A stretch of DNA of 64,000 nucleotides, taken from assembly GCF_024139115.2 (NCBI RefSeq), contig NC_085140.1:297133293-297197292 (forward strand), in the 5' to 3' direction. Numbering within the stretch: the stretch's first letter is position 1; the number at the start of each line of letters is the position of its first letter. Shown here piece after piece: positions 55,529 through 64,000 of the stretch. The position numbers and the translations under genes were made by a program. The DNA is from Armigeres subalbatus (taxonomy: Eukaryota; Arthropoda; Insecta; Diptera; Culicidae). The notes beneath the pieces are model-generated. The model was not told where the DNA came from and ran no database searches. It was given only the letters and a program-made list of their open reading frames with translations.

Positions 55529-57169
55529 GTGGGACCAACAATGAGTACAAATTTTACAAACAACCCTCAAGGTGACGACTGCCTCTCTCAGTCGTGTGAG
55601 AGCGAAGTGGAGAATAGTCTGAGTCAGCTTGGCCTTACCGAAGACCAGCTGCTCAGTAGTTCGCAGGAGAAGATGGAAATATCCTGCCCCTCAACGCCTA
55701 TCTCCCGGAGCAGCACATGTTTCGACAAAGCAGATCCAGATCTACAACCCCCCTCATCGACCGACTCCAACCTGCTGGTCATGGAAGATAACGAAGATGA
55801 TGGTATAAGGATCGTCATCAACCCCCAAAAATCTTTAGCAAGTAGCAAAGGATCCGAAGATAACAAGGGTTCTACGGAAGCCAAGGGTGCTCCGAGCAAG
55901 AAAATCCCCACACTCACACGCTCGCAGAGGAAGCAGCTTAGAACTCTCCGGGAGAAGGGAAAAGGCCGGAATGAGGCCTTGTCCATAATCCTGAATAAGG
56001 AGAGCGAGCCCACTTCCTCAAAACGCTCGAGAAACGACCTAGACAAATCCGCCACAGAGGACCTCAAACAAAAAAGGGTGAAGCACCATCTGAATCCGAG
56101 AGAGCGCGCCCAACAGTCCTCAAACCGCGCGCCTCAGAAAAACGTGTCTGGACAACAAAACCCACCCATGAGGAAAACAGCTGGTATCAACTACAGTGAT
56201 ATGGCCAAAAGCGTGAAGGTCGGGATAATACCCAAAGACTTTCCCACCGTCCAACTCACTACAGCCCAGCTAGACCTTCTACAAGAAGCACTCCTGCTCA
56301 GAGTAGTTCAACAGCGAAACGAGCCAATAAAACCCAAATTCAACAACCTCATCTACAAGTCCGGTTACATGGTTCTAATCTGTAAGGATCAAGAGACTGC
56401 TGAGTGGTTAAAGAGAATATCCCCATCCATGAAACCCTGGGAAGGTGCAGAGCTGATGGCAATGGACGAAGTGGCGATTCCACGTCCAGAGATGATCCGA
56501 GCATTCTTCCCACAAAGCTCCAGCTATGATGACGACCGAATAAAGGCTCTCATAGAAAGCCAAAATGACATCACAACAACTAATTGGCGTATTGTGAAAC
56601 GATCCATTCTGAAAGATATTCATGTTGAATGGATCTTCACAGTAGAGGGTGCGTCGATGGAAAAGTTGAAGAAGTCCAAATACACCCTCAACTACCGATT
56701 TGGCGAAATCCAACTAAGGAAGATTACAGATCAACCGACTGCCGCTACCGCCAATCCGACTGGAAGGCCGACCCAAGAGCAATCTGAGGAGGCCTCCTGT
56801 TCGGGCGAGGTTCGGCTAACTGGAAGGCCGACCCAAGAGAAATCTGAGGAAGCCTCCGGTTCGGGCGAGGTTAGTAAATCTCACCCCAAAAGCACCATAA
56901 AGGCTAGTCTGTCCGCCTCTAAAGGAAAAGCTCGAAGCTTACATGCGACCCCCTGCTCTAGTGGTACCAAACCAAAGGTATCTAAACAGGGCAAAGCGGG
57001 TGCAGAAAGCGACAGTTTGACCACAGAGGCGAAACTGGCGGGCCAGATTGCTACAGGGAAGAGAGAAAACCCAAACTGTAACATCAAACGACATCCTGAT
57101 GATCCGCAACATCCAAAGCCGGACAGTCGTCGTCCGGAAAAAAGCGGGAACCCCGGAAATGGCGACTAA
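55529..57169 (+). CDS. LOA-like LINE ORF1 (gag-like), intact 546 codons
   Basis: The frame is uninterrupted from ATG to TAA. Residues 1-130 are acidic and serine-rich. About 130-215 are basic (LTRSQRKQLRTLREKGKGRN, KRSRNDLDKS). About 220-390 form a conserved-looking domain (VGIIPKDFPTVQLTTAQLDL, YKSGYMVLICKDQETAEWLK, SMKPWEGAELMAMDEVAIPR, NWRIVKRSILKDIHVEWIF) resembling the DUF4780-type domain of LINE gag proteins. A 20-residue tandem duplication (LTGRPTQEQSEEASC-like) follows at about 410-450. No CCHC knuckle is seen. The stop overlaps the ORF2 ATG (57159) by 11 bases, the usual ORF1/ORF2 layout. It probably packages element RNA. Confidence 0.85.
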   Translation: MGPTMSTNFTNNPQGDDCLSQSCESEVENSLSQLGLTEDQLLSSSQEKMEISCPSTPISRSSTCFDKADPDLQPPSSTDSNLLVMEDNEDDGIRIVINPQKSLASSKGSEDNKGSTEAKGAPSKKIPTLTRSQRKQLRTLREKGKGRNEALSIILNKESEPTSSKRSRNDLDKSATEDLKQKRVKHHLNPRERAQQSSNRAPQKNVSGQQNPPMRKTAGINYSDMAKSVKVGIIPKDFPTVQLTTAQLDLLQEALLLRVVQQRNEPIKPKFNNLIYKSGYMVLICKDQETAEWLKRISPSMKPWEGAELMAMDEVAIPRPEMIRAFFPQSSSYDDDRIKALIESQNDITTTNWRIVKRSILKDIHVEWIFTVEGASMEKLKKSKYTLNYRFGEIQLRKITDQPTAATANPTGRPTQEQSEEASCSGEVRLTGRPTQEKSEEASGSGEVSKSHPKSTIKASLSASKGKARSLHATPCSSGTKPKVSKQGKAGAESDSLTTEAKLAGQIATGKRENPNCNIKRHPDDPQHPKPDSRRPEKSGNPGNGD

Positions 57170-58385
57170 AGTTCTGCAAGTGAACCTCCACCATGCTGTG
57201 AGCGCCACGGGTGTGCTCTGTCGGAGGTTCACCAAAGAGAATTTAACCGTGGCCCTCATTCAAGAGGGTCAATAAATCCAGAATACAAGGTATTCCACAA
57301 CACTCATGTAAGTTGGTATATGATGACAGCCAGCTTTCTCCTACCCGATCAAGAGTGCATAACAAAATTATAACATTGTAATAATATTGTAACAAAATAT
57401 GTTATAGATTTTGCTGGTTAGTTGGTAAAATAACAAAAAATATATCAAAAATACCTCTAGGCGTAACATAATTAAAACAGAGGTTGATACCTTCATATCA
57501 ACATTATAACAAACGTTGATATAATTTTTCTGTACAAAAATCTACTTTCAAGTTAATTGCCTACATCACGGTTAGAAATCTGGTACGCTACTACGCCGGA
57601 TTTTCATCCATAATGTAGGCAATTAACTTTGTTCCAGCTATGTATTAATATCGAGCGGGTTCAAGTTATACTGAAGGTGATTACCTCCGATTTTTTTCCA
57701 ATGTCTACAAAAAATGTAGGCAATTATTTTGTGAAAATAATCATAACTAATGTTGTTATAATTTTGATATGAAATAAAACTGGCAGAAGCCACATTTTTA
57801 TTCAATTATCTAATTATAACACACGTTGTTTTAAATAACAACAATTGTTTGAATTGAGTTATAATTTTGTTATGCATTCCTGATCGGGTAGAGCGGCTAT
57901 TTTATTACATAACAACTGTAAATACTTTCCAATTTCAGAATTCATAAAAAGGGACATCGTAGCGGTCAGGATGGAGGTACCTTCCGCCAGAGGGAGTAGA
58001 GAGATCTTGGTGGTCTCGGCATACTTCCCAGGTGACGTGGACGAAATCCCTCCTCCAGAAATAGCTGCGCTCGTAGCCTACAGCCACCGACACAACATCC
58101 CCTTCGTCATAGGGTGCGACGCAAATGCACATCACACCGTATGGGGAAGTACAAATAGAAACACCAGAGGTGAGTACCTGTTACAGTTTCTCTCTTCCAA
58201 GAACATTGACATTTGTAATGTTGGTGACAAGCCCACGTTTGAAAACTCCATTCGTCAGGAAGTTTTGGACTTGACTCTATGTAGTCGGTCTATCTCTGAT
58301 AAAATAAAAAACTGGCATGTTTCTGAAGAAATATCAATGTCAGACCATAAACACATCATCTTCGAATGGGAAGGGGTCTAACGAT
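57159..58385 (+). pseudogene. LOA-like ORF2, endonuclease (interrupted)
   Basis: It starts MATKVLQVNLHHAVSATGVL, VALIQEG, then TAA (57273) where a tryptophan-containing motif is expected. The frame resumes as LVYDDSQLSP, is cut by a TA-target MITE (57344-57888), and continues RAAILLHN, FIKRDIVAVR, ILVVSAYFPGDVDEIPPPEI, FVIGCDANAHHTVWGSTNRN and the catalytic SDH in ISMSDHKHIIFEW. It stops at 58379-58381. Confidence 0.85.
57344..57888. mobile_element. TA-target MITE, CCCGATCA variant, copy 3
   Basis: Left CCCGATCAAGAGTGCATAAC and right (inverse) CCCGATCAGGAATGCATAAC, both followed by AAAATTATAAC, between TA dinucleotides. Removing it and one TA restores the reading ...SQLSPRAAILL... of the LINE endonuclease. 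The interior repeats GGCAATTAACTTTG three times in either orientation (57548, 57616, 57715). Confidence 0.9.
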
Positions 58386-60280
58386 GGAAAAACGTTTAAA
58401 GATCCTAAGAAAACTGATTGGGAATCCTACTCAGCTATCCTACGATCCGAAGAGTACATCATAGAAGGTCATGTCAAGTCCATAATGCAATTGGAAGATG
58501 CGACCAAATCCATTAAAACAAAATCCTTAACGCCTACCAAGAGAGCTGTCCAACTAAATCAACTAGTTCGAGTAGAGACGTTCCATGGTGGAATAAAACT
58601 CTTGAGAAGCTTAGGAAAACTGCGCGTAGGGAGTTCAACCGTGCTAAGCGAACCGGCGATTGGAGCCTATACAGAAAGGCCCTAACGAACTACAACAAAG
58701 AAATAAGGTCAGCCAAACGGAAATTGTGGATTCTAATGTGTGAAAGCATAGAGAATACACCCGTAGTGGCCAGACCCCAAAAAACTCTTTCAAAAGACCA
58801 CTCCAATGGTGTGGGTAGCCTCCGAAAGACGGATGGTTCGCTCACTGTAGAGCCTAGCGATACACTGAGCGAATTGTTAAAGATCCACTTCCCTGATTCA
58901 ATCCCTGAGTCGAGCATCGGCGACCAAGGCACTGGAATTGCTGTCTCAGATCCACAAGAGATCCAATCATGGGTTTCTGGATCTAAAAGACGCAATAAAG
59001 GTTGCAAAGGAAGCTTTCACTCGGGCCAGGGTTGAGAGGGCTGTGAGATCTTTCGAGCCATTTAAGTCTCCTGGCATGGATGGAATATTCCCAGCGTTGA
59101 TCCAAAAAGAGGAGAAAACACTGGTTCCACCCTTGGATGAGATTTTTAAGGCGAGTCTGATTTTGGGGCACATACCTAACGATTGGCGTCAAATCCGGGC
59201 TGTCTTCATTCCGAAGGCAGGCAAGAGAGATAAAACCAACCCCAAAGCATTCAGGCAGATAAGTTTATCCTCTGTAATGCTCAAAATTATGGAAAAGGTA
59301 CTATGCGAGTACATAAATCACAAATTTATGAAAGCAATGCCTTTGTCAAAAAAAACAATTCGCTTATCAAAGTGGAAAATCTACGATCTCGGCACTTAAT
59401 GCAAAAGAAATTGCTCTTGTAGCATTTCTTGATATTGAGGGCGCATTCGATAACGCTTCTTATTCGTCTATAGGGTCAGCAATGTTGAGGAGAAAATTCG
59501 ACCCATGCATTGTTACCTGGATACATGCTATGCTAGCTAATCGGAAAATCTCCTCTGAGCTTAGCGGTTCATACATCACTGTTAAAACAACAAGGGGGTG
59601 TCCGCAAGGCGGAGTGCTTTCTCCTTTGTTGTGGTCACTGGTGGTGGATGAGCTTCTAGACAGCTTAGAGAGAAGAGGCTTCGAAGTGGTTGGATATGCT
59701 GATGACGTTGTCATTATTGTACGAGGCAAATTCGAAAGTGTTATCGTGGAAAGAATGCAATCTGCCCTAAATCACACTTTTCCTGGTGTCAAAAGGATCA
59801 ACTAGGCATAAATCCTACAAAACTTCCATTATCCCTTTCACCAAACGGAGAAAGGTACAACTGAAACCCCTTTTCTTGAATCAAACACAATTAGTTTATT
59901 CAAGTGAAGTAAAATATCTAGGTGTCATACTCGACACAAAGCTTAATTGGAACTCTCATCTCCAATCAGTTGTGCAGAAAGGTCTCAATACACTTTGGGT
60001 TTGTTCAAAAACCCTTGGTAAAAGATGGGGCCTAAAACCAAGTATGATCATGTGGATATATAAAACCATTGTCCGTCCCAGGACAACTTACGCTTCCCTT
60101 GTCTGGTGGCCTAAAACTAATGAGGCTGCTGCAAGGGCTAAGCTCAACAAAATCCAACGCACCGCTTGCATAGCCATCACTGGTGCAGTTCGTAGTACAC
60201 CCACTTTGGCCCTAGACGCAATGCTTCACCTGCCCCGGTTAGATCAATTCATAAAGCTGGAAGCGGAAAAAGTGCTCTAA
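58386..60280 (+). pseudogene. LOA-like ORF2, reverse transcriptase (several frames)
   Basis: Fragments in order: KDPKKTDWESYSAILRSEEY, TTVEPSDTLSELLKIHFPDS-type linker, ERAVRSFEPFKSPGMDGIFP, DWRQIRAVFIPKAGKRDKTN, KAFRQISLSSVMLKIMEKVL, TTRGCPQGGVLSPLLWSLVV, the catalytic VVGYADDVVIIV, and EVKYLGVILDTKLNWNSHLQ to SITGAVRSTPTLALDAMLHL-like. At least five frame changes occur (near 58381, 58690, 59030, 59400, 59800). The catalytic YADD itself is present. Confidence 0.9.
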
Positions 60281-60991
60281 GGTTAAAGAGAACAAAAACA
60301 CTGCTGTCGGGAGACCTTACGGGTCACCTCAGCATATTAAATGAATTTGCCATAAATCCCGCAATAGGAATTTGTAGTGACTGGATGGAAACGGTAGTCA
60401 ATTATGACTTACCTTACGATGTGTTCATTCCTTCCCGCCAGGAGTGGGAAGGAGGTGGACCCAGCGTTCCAACAGGCTCTATAAATTTCTTCACAGATGG
60501 TTCGAAAATGAATAATCTGACAGGATCCGGAATCTATGGCCCTACAACAAAAATTTCTGTCCACTTAGGACAGTGGCCCACAGTATTTCAGGCGGAAATA
60601 TATGCAATATTAGAATGCGTGTTACTATGCCTGAGGAGAAAGTATAGATTTGCAAAAATATGTATTTTCTCTGACACTTAAGTCGCTTAATAACTACACT
60701 TGTAACTCAAAGCTAGTGTGGGAATGCATTCTGGCTTTGAAAAACTTATCCATACGCAATCGAGTCTACCTATATTGGATCCCAGGACATACGGGTCTAG
60801 AGGGAAACGAGATTGCTGATGAGCTAGCCAGGAATGGATCTAATGAAAGGTTCATTGGCCCTGAGCCCTTCTGCGGGATCTCAGACTGCTCTGTAAAAAT
60901 GGAACTGAACAAATATATGGTCAGTCAAATCACATCAAACTGGACAAACACTTCCCCATACGAGCCAATCCAAAAGGCTCGTAACGATTAA
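60281..60991 (+). pseudogene. LOA-like ORF2, RNase H domain
   Basis: INFFTDGSKMNNLTGSGIYG (first catalytic Asp), VFQAEIYAILECVLLC (Glu), ICIFSDT (Asp) and then, in another frame, YLYWIPGHTGLEGNEIADEL (His and last Asp), a recognisable ribonuclease H. The frame breaks at TAA just after FSDT (60679-60681). Confidence 0.9.
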
Positions 60992-61310
60992 TCCCAAGAA
61001 AGCCCAACAACTATTAGGTCTCAACAAAAGGGATCTCAACATCTACATCGGTCTAATAACTGGACACTGCCCCTGCAGATACCATCTACAAAAGATCGGA
61101 GCAATCCAAACCTCAAATTGCCGCTTCTGTGACGAGGAGAGAAAAACATCAGAACACATCCTCTGCTATTGCAGTGCACTCACCCAACGTAGGTTCAAAG
61201 TTCTCAGCAAGCCCTTTTTAGGGCCTGCTGACATATGGATCTTATCCCCCAAGGACGTGGTTGGCTTCATAAAGCTAGTCTCGCCAGAATGGGGGAGTCA
61301 CATACTGTAA
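60992..61310 (+). pseudogene. LOA-like ORF2, Cys-rich C-terminus
   Basis: After a frame change: LITGHCPCRYHLQKIGAIQT, SNCRFCDEERKTSEHILCYC (CxxC...H...C pattern) and FLGPADIWILSPKDVVGFIK, stop at 61308-61310. This CCHC-like end follows RNase H in related LINEs. Confidence 0.8.
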
Positions 61311-61458
61311 CTCAGGATCTCTATTCATCAATAATAGATGGTCTTGAGTTCAGTCGATACCAAGGTATCTCAGTGACAAACATGTTACTGAGATAACTTG
61401 CGTATTTCACAGCAAAAGGGTATATCACAATAGTCCTAAAATCTGGACGCAATGATCT

Positions 61459-61930
61459 TCACCCGACAAACGAGGAAAAAAAAAGCCGAGCCGGAGACAC
61501 TGATGAAAGATCAGCGAAAGATGCTCGAAGAATGGAGCATTCATATGTTTGAGTTCGAGATTCAGGATGCTGTCGAAGCCTGGGGCCTTGATGTTTTTTT
61601 TTCCACGTGGTGGAGCTATGCTCCAGGTGGCCCAGGTAAAGCTGGTCCGTCTTGTCGTGACGAGCGGTCTTGTGCACGGCCACTGGCTTCAGGCCGCAGC
61701 TCTCGAGTTCCGAAATTAGATCTTTTTCTTTCATGTCGTGTAGTACTCATACTTGTGGACCTTGAGGAACTCCACGACGGATTGATGATGGTACTTGTTT
61801 GTCGGCATCACTTTCACGCCCTCGCTGCAGAGCTGAAAAGTGCATTTCAGCCCCTTAGGACCTGCGCCCGGCTGATCGCCCTTCACAAACACGGGCGGGC
61901 ACTTCTCCTTCATTTTTTCGGCGGATTGCC
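61459..61930 (-). pseudogene. Jockey-type gag fragment (PRE_C2HC-like)
   Basis: On the minus strand: PPVFVKGDQPGAGPKGLKCT, VVEFLKVHKYEYYTT, then with a shift MKEKDLISELESCGLKPVAV, HKTARHDKTDQLYLGHLE. The order (PPVFVKG..., FLK...EYYT, pre-knuckle helix pair) is that of Jockey-like gag proteins. Zinc knuckles are absent. The long plus-strand frame at 61452-62198 is its antisense shadow. Confidence 0.7.
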
Positions 61931-62204
61931 GGCGTCATCAAGCGGCATCGGCGAGAACACGTTGCTCTACAGAAGCTGCTTGGAGGGGTTACTCGCGCCT
62001 CCAAGAGCAGTGCGCTTAGGCACCTCAACAGAGACCCAATCAGCCACCGAGTCTTCTATGACGGGTCCAGGAGAAAATGAAGCCAACGCGACGAAGCGAA
62101 AATGTAAACAGCGAACGAACGAGAAAAAACACTGCGTAACAAAATTGCGCGAGCAAAAAGCACGTCCGTATTGGAATGACCTACTGGTATCTTTTTAGCT
62201 AATG

Positions 62205-62700
62205 GAAAACTTATTCTCCCCGAATTCTGGAAAATTCATTTCTGGGATTCTGAAATTCTGGAAACTCCGTCCACAGCGATTCTTTCTGCAGAAATTCTGG
62301 GGATTCAAGACTTCTCCGAGAATTCGGAAGAATTCCCACACTAAGAATTTTGGATTCTTTAATTTTGAAAAATCCCCTCAGAGAAATTCTTTCTTTAGGA
62401 ATTCTGGGAAACTCATATTCCAATAATACCTACTCAGAAGCTCTGATCATTAATTTATTCCTTTTAAAAAAATATGGGGAATTCATCCTCAAAGGATTTC
62501 AGGAAACTTTGGCTCCTGCAGAATTGTTTTTCTTTAATTCTGTTCAATTTCTCTAGGACTCTAGGAAATTCCTGCTCCATGAATTAGGAAACTGATTTTC
62601 CAATAATTCTGGATTTTTCCATCCCAAGGAATCCTGGGAATTTCTTCCTCAGGAGTTCTGAGAACTTTCCCATTCAGGAATTATGGGGAATTACTCTGCC
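62205..62700. repeat. Degenerate GGAATTC/AATTCTGG repeat
   Basis: AAATTCTGG/GGAATTC motifs recur with a period near 12 bp in diverged form. It is less clearly folded back than the other arrays. Confidence 0.55.
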
Positions 62701-63161
62701 AAAAAATCTAAAGAACTGCAGCACACCCCCGCCCTCCACCCGATATGTTGAAAAAAATATTCTTTAGAAATTCTAGGAACACGTTATACAAGAATTGTGA
62801 AATATTCTTACATTAGTATTTTTGGCAGAAGCTCTCTCCAATTTCAACGTAGTGTTCCATTTCTTTGATTTTAATCCATCGCCATCTGCTCTGTTTTGCG
62901 ACTTTTCTAAAGTATGAGAGACACCAATTAATACAAAAACTGATTTCTAAGTCCTGTTTTATTCTATTAATGTATTTCTTATGTTTTCTGATTGCTGTAT
63001 TACAAGCATATTATATACATGTTTGTATAAGTATTACATTTAGGGACCATTTTTATCCTTATAGTCATTGAGACATCAGATGTCAGATGACGGTTATTGT
63101 TAAATAAATAAACATTTCTTTTACAGAAATTTCGGTAATTTCGGGGAATTGCCCTTTCACG
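62701..63161. other. AT-rich spacer
   Basis: No gene is recognised; scattered AATTCC motifs continue at the edges. Confidence 0.4.
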
Positions 63162-63381
63162 TAGGGGAACGGTTCGCCACTTAATCTCATAGTTCCTATT
63201 TCCATCCCTTCAAAAACAAAGCAATGGAAAGGAATTTGGTTTGTTTATTATTTTTGTGATTTTTTTCAGCAGTAAGCACGCATGTTGACAAAAAGAAGCG
63301 ACGAATTTAGTGCCGTATTTCTTTGTTTAGCGATGAGTTGGATATATGTACAGTGAGATGGAGATCGGAACATTTCCCCTA
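63162..63381. mobile_element. Small TAGGGGA-ended MITE
   Basis: TAGGGGAACGGTT at the left, AACATTTCCCCTA at the right. The interior TTTTTTCAGCAGTAAGCACG matches an inverted fragment at 45623-45690. Non-coding, 220 bp. Confidence 0.5.
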
Positions 63382-63714
63382 TTTTGTGGAATAACATCCT
63401 AAATGTAAAACAGAACAGCACATGGGGAGATCGTTGCCTGGATCTTTTTGCCTGTCTTGGCATGGTGGTTTCCATACCGCTAACCAAGTCGTCCACAACC
63501 AGGGCGTTAGGTAAGAAGATTCACGCTTTGATTTTGTGCTGTTCAATGGATGGTCTTCCTTTCACCCTCTATCGTTTCATACTTGTTCGCGCCCTAGCGA
63601 ACGGCTTTCAATCTGATGATTTTCAATTATCTTTCGATTATCTACTCCCTCATAGTTTGAGTAGAAATGACCGATAGAGCAATTTACCCTGCGTGGATCC
63701 TGGCGAATTACGCA
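63382..63714. other. Unassigned sequence
   Basis: A 97-residue frame at 63384-63677 has no recognised domain. Confidence 0.35.
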
Positions 63715-64000
63715 CCACATCCTAGAAATTCCTAGGAATTTCTCCCTCACGTCCCTTTTTGAAAAATTCCTGTGAAATTTCGGGGGAGGGTGGTTTACAC
63801 CCCAGTTTTTTTTTTAATTCACTCCAAGAATTGCTCATCTACGAGTTTAAGGGATTCCCTTACCCAGATGCTCTGAGGAATTAAAAATACGAGTCGCAGA
63901 ACTTTAGGATGGGAAAATCCTGGAAAAATTCCTTCATAAGTTCCTGTAAATTTCTGTAGGATTGTCCTGCAAGATTTTGCTCATCTATTCTTTTTTGTTC
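63715..64000. repeat. GGAATTCC-type degenerate repeat, runs off the window
   Basis: CTAGAAATTCCTAGGAATTT and AAAAATTCCTTCATAAG-like motifs resume here and continue to the window edge. Confidence 0.5.

Larger units (their letters stand above)
55315..61420 (+). mobile_element. LOA-like LINE, near full length
   Basis: A 5' leader (from about 55315), ORF1 (55529-57169), an ORF2 region with endonuclease, RT, RNase H and a C-terminal Cys-rich part, and a short 3' UTR ending near 61400-61450. RNase H downstream of RT and the RT sequence itself (TTRGCPQGGVLSPLLWSLVV) fit the LOA group of mosquito LINEs, though I/R1-type relatives cannot be excluded. A MITE interrupts it at 57344-57888. It adjoins a Jockey-like LINE in the opposite orientation. 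Confidence 0.85.

Noticed and set aside
61452..62198. 248-residue plus-strand frame
   Set aside because: It is antisense to a Jockey-type gag fragment whose own strand has recognisable motifs.
1..64000. Endogenous viral elements (flavivirus- or rhabdovirus-like)
   Set aside because: I looked for polymerase, nucleoprotein and NS-type motifs in the open frames and recognised none; RT-bearing frames are all LINE-type.

Overview
This window is eukaryotic and looks like mosquito DNA, most likely an Aedes-type genome. That is inferred from the transposon families I recognise from memory (Feilai-like tRNA SINEs ending in GAA repeats, an ITmD37E-type mariner, LOA-like and Jockey-like LINEs, many TIR/MITE families), not from a search. 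There is no bacterial gene organisation. Most of the sequence is mobile DNA, much of it nested, set in AT-rich intergenic or intronic sequence.

Only one host gene is convincing: the last two exons of a Cdc1/Ted1/MPPE1-type (PGAP5-like) metallophosphoesterase on the minus strand (51058-51853), with good splice sites, a C-terminal membrane segment and poly(A) signals. Its upstream exons were not found. They probably lie beyond the window, so the transposon block from 51.9 to 64 kb may be one of its introns.

Layout. 0.8-6.6 kb: a tRNA-type SINE, GGAATTCC-rich degenerate repeats, and a nested stack (SINE, hAT-like element, ITmD37E mariner, LINE fragment). 6.6-8.3 kb: more GGAATTCC repeats split by a palindromic MITE. 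10.2-11.0 kb: a hAT-like fold-back. 11.08-14.17 kb: an array of about 492-bp units, each with a tRNA-Ala-like fold, inverted near its left end. 14.6-15.9 kb: a LINE 3' end split by a MITE, then a tRNA-Val-like SINE. 16.1-17.5 kb: a local tandem repeat. 17.7-21.1 kb: a LINE with endonuclease and reverse transcriptase (RT), split by a 0.68-kb insertion. 21.3-27 kb: small inverted-repeat elements and SINEs. 30.4-33.0 kb: two nested TIR elements. 34.0-35.9 kb: a second copy of the same LINE, carrying a MITE that itself carries a SINE. 39.4-40.4 kb: a mariner remnant. 42.8-45.0 kb: a third LINE copy with two insertions. 46.8-48.4 kb: a TIR element and a transposase-like remnant. 49.7 kb: a perfect 99-bp hairpin. 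50.1-50.7 kb: an AATCCAA-type simple repeat. 53.8-55.3 kb: a Jockey-like LINE. 55.3-61.4 kb: a nearly full-length LOA-like LINE with an open ORF1 and a decayed ORF2. 61.4-62.0 kb: a gag fragment. 62.2-64.0 kb: GGAATTCC-type repeats and a small MITE.

Many insertions can be dated relative to one another because target-site duplications, or matching empty sites elsewhere in the window, are visible. I could not run searches, so family names and clades are judgements from motifs.
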